Shown one piece after another: positions 62,272-64,000 of a DNA stretch of 64,000 bases (its first letter is position 1; every line of letters begins with the position of its first letter). This DNA is from Nonomuraea basaltis. GTDB lineage: Bacteria > Actinomycetota > Actinomycetes > Streptosporangiales > Streptosporangiaceae. The notes beneath the pieces were generated by a model. It saw nothing but the letters and a program-made list of their open reading frames with translations, did not search any database and had not been told where the DNA came from. The translations under genes were made by a program, and so were the position numbers. Where the stretch lies: positions 109,732 to 173,731 of the forward strand of contig NZ_VCJS01000002.1 of NCBI RefSeq assembly GCF_005893125.1, given 5' to 3'.

Positions 62272-63399
62272 TCAAAGAGCGAGCGCGCGGACCGTCTGCT
62301 CGTCCACGCCGATCCCCAGGCCGGGGCCGGTGGGCACGTGGGCGACGCCGTCGGCGACGGTGATGACCGGATCCGTGGCGTAGGGGCTGGCGATGAACTG
62401 CCGGCCGTTGAGGTCGACCGGCGTGTCCACGCCGAACGCGGCGAACAGGTGGAGCGAGGCGGCCAGCCCGACGTCGGACTCGGTGAGGCCGGAGCCCATG
62501 ATCGCCAGACCGCAGTCCTCGGCGAGCTGGCACTGGCGCAGGGCCAGGGTCAGTCCGCCGCAGCGCTGCACCTTGGCGACGGCGACGTCGATGGCGTCGA
62601 GCCGGACGAACGTCGCCAGGTCGCTCGGGTGGCGCAGGCTCTCGTCCACGGCCACCGGGACGGGGCTGGCGTCACGCAGGCGACGCAGACCGGCGATGTC
62701 GTTGGACGGCAACGGCTGCTCGAAGACGGCGACGTCCAGGTCGGCCAGGCGCCTGGCCACCCGGAGCGCGGCGGCGGCCGTGTATCCCTGGTTGGCGTCC
62801 ACCCAGAGCACGGCGTCGGGGGCGGCGGCGCGCACGGCGGCCACGATGGCCACGTCCTCGTCCTCGGCGTGCAGGCCGACCTTGACCTTGACGTGGCGGT
62901 AGCCGTGCGCGCGGCCCTCGGCCACCGAGTCGGCGGCTGAGGCCGCGGACTCGGTGGCCACGATCCAGGCCAGCTCGATGGTGTCGCGCCTGCGCCGGCC
63001 CCACAGCTCGCCGAGGGACAGGCCCAGGCTGCGGGCGAAGGCGTCGTGGCAAGCCACGTCGACCGCCGCGCGCGCCAGCGGCATGCCGATCGAGAAGCCC
63101 TTGCTGATGGTGCGGTCGAAGGCGCGGCAGAGTCCGTCCAGGTCCCACAGCGGGCGGCCGACGGCCGCCGGCGCCAGGTAGCCCTCGATGGTGGAGACGA
63201 TGGACTCGGTGGTCTCGTACGTCCAGGAGGGGATCGGGGTGGCCTCGCCCCACCCGGTGGCGCCGTCGTCGGCCGTGACCTTTACCAGGACTCTGACGGC
63301 CGGGCGGCCGCCCCGGACGACGGACCCACCCGCGACGGCGAAGTCGCGCAGCGAGGGCAGGGCCACGGTGAAGGTCTCGACGCGTGCTATCCGGTTCAC
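62272..63399 (-). CDS. Enolase-superfamily enzyme (mandelate racemase/muconate lactonizing enzyme family, MLE-like)
   Basis: 375 residues. N-terminal capping domain and TIM-barrel. Catalytic pattern: Lys171-x-Lys173 (HVKVKVGL), metal ligands Asp201 (WVDANQGY), Glu227 (FEQPLPSND) and Asp252 (AVDESL), and Lys276 (AKVQRCGG). The K-x-K plus distal Lys arrangement is that of the MLE subgroup, which includes cycloisomerases, dipeptide epimerases and o-succinylbenzoate synthases. Substrate cannot be fixed. The next gene on the same strand (63490) is a 2-hydroxyacid dehydrogenase, so they may act in one pathway. Confidence 0.9.
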   Translation of the reverse strand: MNRIARVETFTVALPSLRDFAVAGGSVVRGGRPAVRVLVKVTADDGATGWGEATPIPSWTYETTESIVSTIEGYLAPAAVGRPLWDLDGLCRAFDRTISKGFSIGMPLARAAVDVACHDAFARSLGLSLGELWGRRRRDTIELAWIVATESAASAADSVAEGRAHGYRHVKVKVGLHAEDEDVAIVAAVRAAAPDAVLWVDANQGYTAAAALRVARRLADLDVAVFEQPLPSNDIAGLRRLRDASPVPVAVDESLRHPSDLATFVRLDAIDVAVAKVQRCGGLTLALRQCQLAEDCGLAIMGSGLTESDVGLAASLHLFAAFGVDTPVDLNGRQFIASPYATDPVITVADGVAHVPTGPGLGIGVDEQTVRALAL

Positions 63400-63489
63400 G
63401 TGACAGGCATCCCGAGGTCGAAGACGCTTGCTTCAGGGACCGTGGAGCTGCGGGCGGAGCCGGGCAGGACGTTCCATCTTTTGATCATT

Positions 63490-64000
63490 TCAGTACCATT
63501 CGGACTTGTCGACCAGATTGATCAGTTCCCGCCCGCTCACGAAGCGCCGGGCGTTCTCCAGCAGTACGGCGAAGCGTCGCTCCTCGGCGTGCGGCCCCAC
63601 GCCGGCGACGTGCGGGGTGATGAGCACGTCGGGACGCCGCCAGAGCGGGTGATCGGCGGGAAGCGGTTCGGTCTCGAAGACGTCCAGGGCCGCGCCGGCC
63701 AGGCGCCCCGCGGACAGGGCGGCGGCCAGGTCGTCGAGCCGGACGGTGGGCCCGCGGCCGATGTTGACGACGTACGCCCCGGGCTTGGCCAGCGCCAGCC
63801 TCCGCGCGTCCAGCAGACCCTCGGTGGCGGGGGTGTGCGGAAGCGTCAGGATGATCAGGTCTGCCCCGGGAAGCAGCCGGTCGAGTGCGTCGGCCGGCAG
63901 CACCTCGGCGAAGCCCTGCACGGGGCCGCCGCGCCGGGCGTCCACGCCCACGACCCTGGTGCCGAACGCCGCCAGCAGCCTGCCGACCTCGGCCCCGACC
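63490..64000 (-). CDS. D-isomer-specific 2-hydroxyacid dehydrogenase (partial, 5' end beyond window)
   Basis: 170 codons of the C-terminal part; the frame stays open past 64000 (reading GAEVGRLLAAFGTRVVGVDA at the edge), so GTG 63951 is not the true start. NAD-binding and catalytic motifs: VVNIGRGPTVRLDDL (Arg region), ALDVFETEPL (Glu) and ITPHVAGVGP (His). It would reduce a 2-oxoacid with NAD(P)H. It lies 90 bases upstream of the enolase-superfamily gene on the same strand. Confidence 0.9.
   Translation of the reverse strand, partial: VGAEVGRLLAAFGTRVVGVDARRGGPVQGFAEVLPADALDRLLPGADLIILTLPHTPATEGLLDARRLALAKPGAYVVNIGRGPTVRLDDLAAALSAGRLAGAALDVFETEPLPADHPLWRRPDVLITPHVAGVGPHAEERRFAVLLENARRFVSGRELINLVDKSEWY

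Overview
The window is high-GC DNA (around 70% by eye) with strong G/C third-position bias, GTG and ATG starts and many purine-rich ribosome sites. It carries a conservon (sensor kinase, roadblock protein, DUF742 protein, small GTPase), an iron box of the DtxR/IdeR/DmdR type, an AfsR/SARP-type regulator, a DUF5753 helix-turn-helix regulator, a DUF574 methyltransferase and Tat/MauE genes. Together these point to a filamentous actinomycete chromosome. My best guess is Streptosporangiales (Nonomuraea-like); that is inference from gene content, not a search. I saw no rRNA, tRNA, CRISPR array, transposase or phage genes.

Layout, left to right. 0-2.7 kb: a TetR repressor divergent from an oxidoreductase/epimerase pair, with two matching operators between them and a small tandem repeat at the end. 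2.7-9.3 kb: a stress-like block with a predicted minus-strand operon DUF427 - ClpC-like ATPase - group 2 sigma factor, then a DUF5709 acidic protein, small acidic ORFs and a short-chain dehydrogenase. 9.3-14.2 kb: a DUF2071 protein and a complete conservon. 14.3-18.0 kb: a ferric-iron ABC transporter behind a near-consensus iron box. 18.0-24.3 kb: a DUF2071/acetoacetate-decarboxylase-fold gene, a large GH92 mannosidase and a small membrane protein; the latter two are bracketed by a 139-bp direct repeat of the 3' end of the first gene. 24.3-26.2 kb: a tight three-gene operon encoding a 14-cysteine protein, a Tat-exported protein and a MauE-like membrane protein. 26.3-34 kb: GH15 glycosidase, membrane-anchored Ser/Thr kinase, acyltransferase, GlsB-like protein, sulfotransferase and glycosyltransferase.

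34-45.4 kb: DUF574 methyltransferase and DUF5753 regulator (convergent), a very large P-type ATPase, a maleylpyruvate-isomerase-like protein, a SARP/ATPase regulator and a hemerythrin protein. 45.4-51.0 kb: two MFS acid transporters and an acyl-CoA ligase, the ligase divergent from a GAF-LuxR regulator across a perfect inverted repeat. 51-57.3 kb: a sugar-uptake operon (binding protein, two permeases, GH63/MGH1-like glycosidase) with its LacI repressor and matching 29-31 bp palindromes. 57.3-62.2 kb: a cyclase-family protein, then a two-component system flanked by a roughly 160-bp inverted repeat that carries response-regulator-type boxes and a promoter-like element, then an ABC permease with an extracellular DUF1349-like domain. 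62.2-64 kb: an enolase-superfamily enzyme and the 3' part of a 2-hydroxyacid dehydrogenase that runs off the window.

The most interesting signals are the inverted repeat around the two-component system, the Cys-rich/Tat/MauE operon, the direct repeat bracketing the GH92 block (whose enzyme lacks a visible signal peptide), the paired LacI palindromes, and a Clp ATPase with a ClpC middle region but no recognisable ClpP-docking loop.
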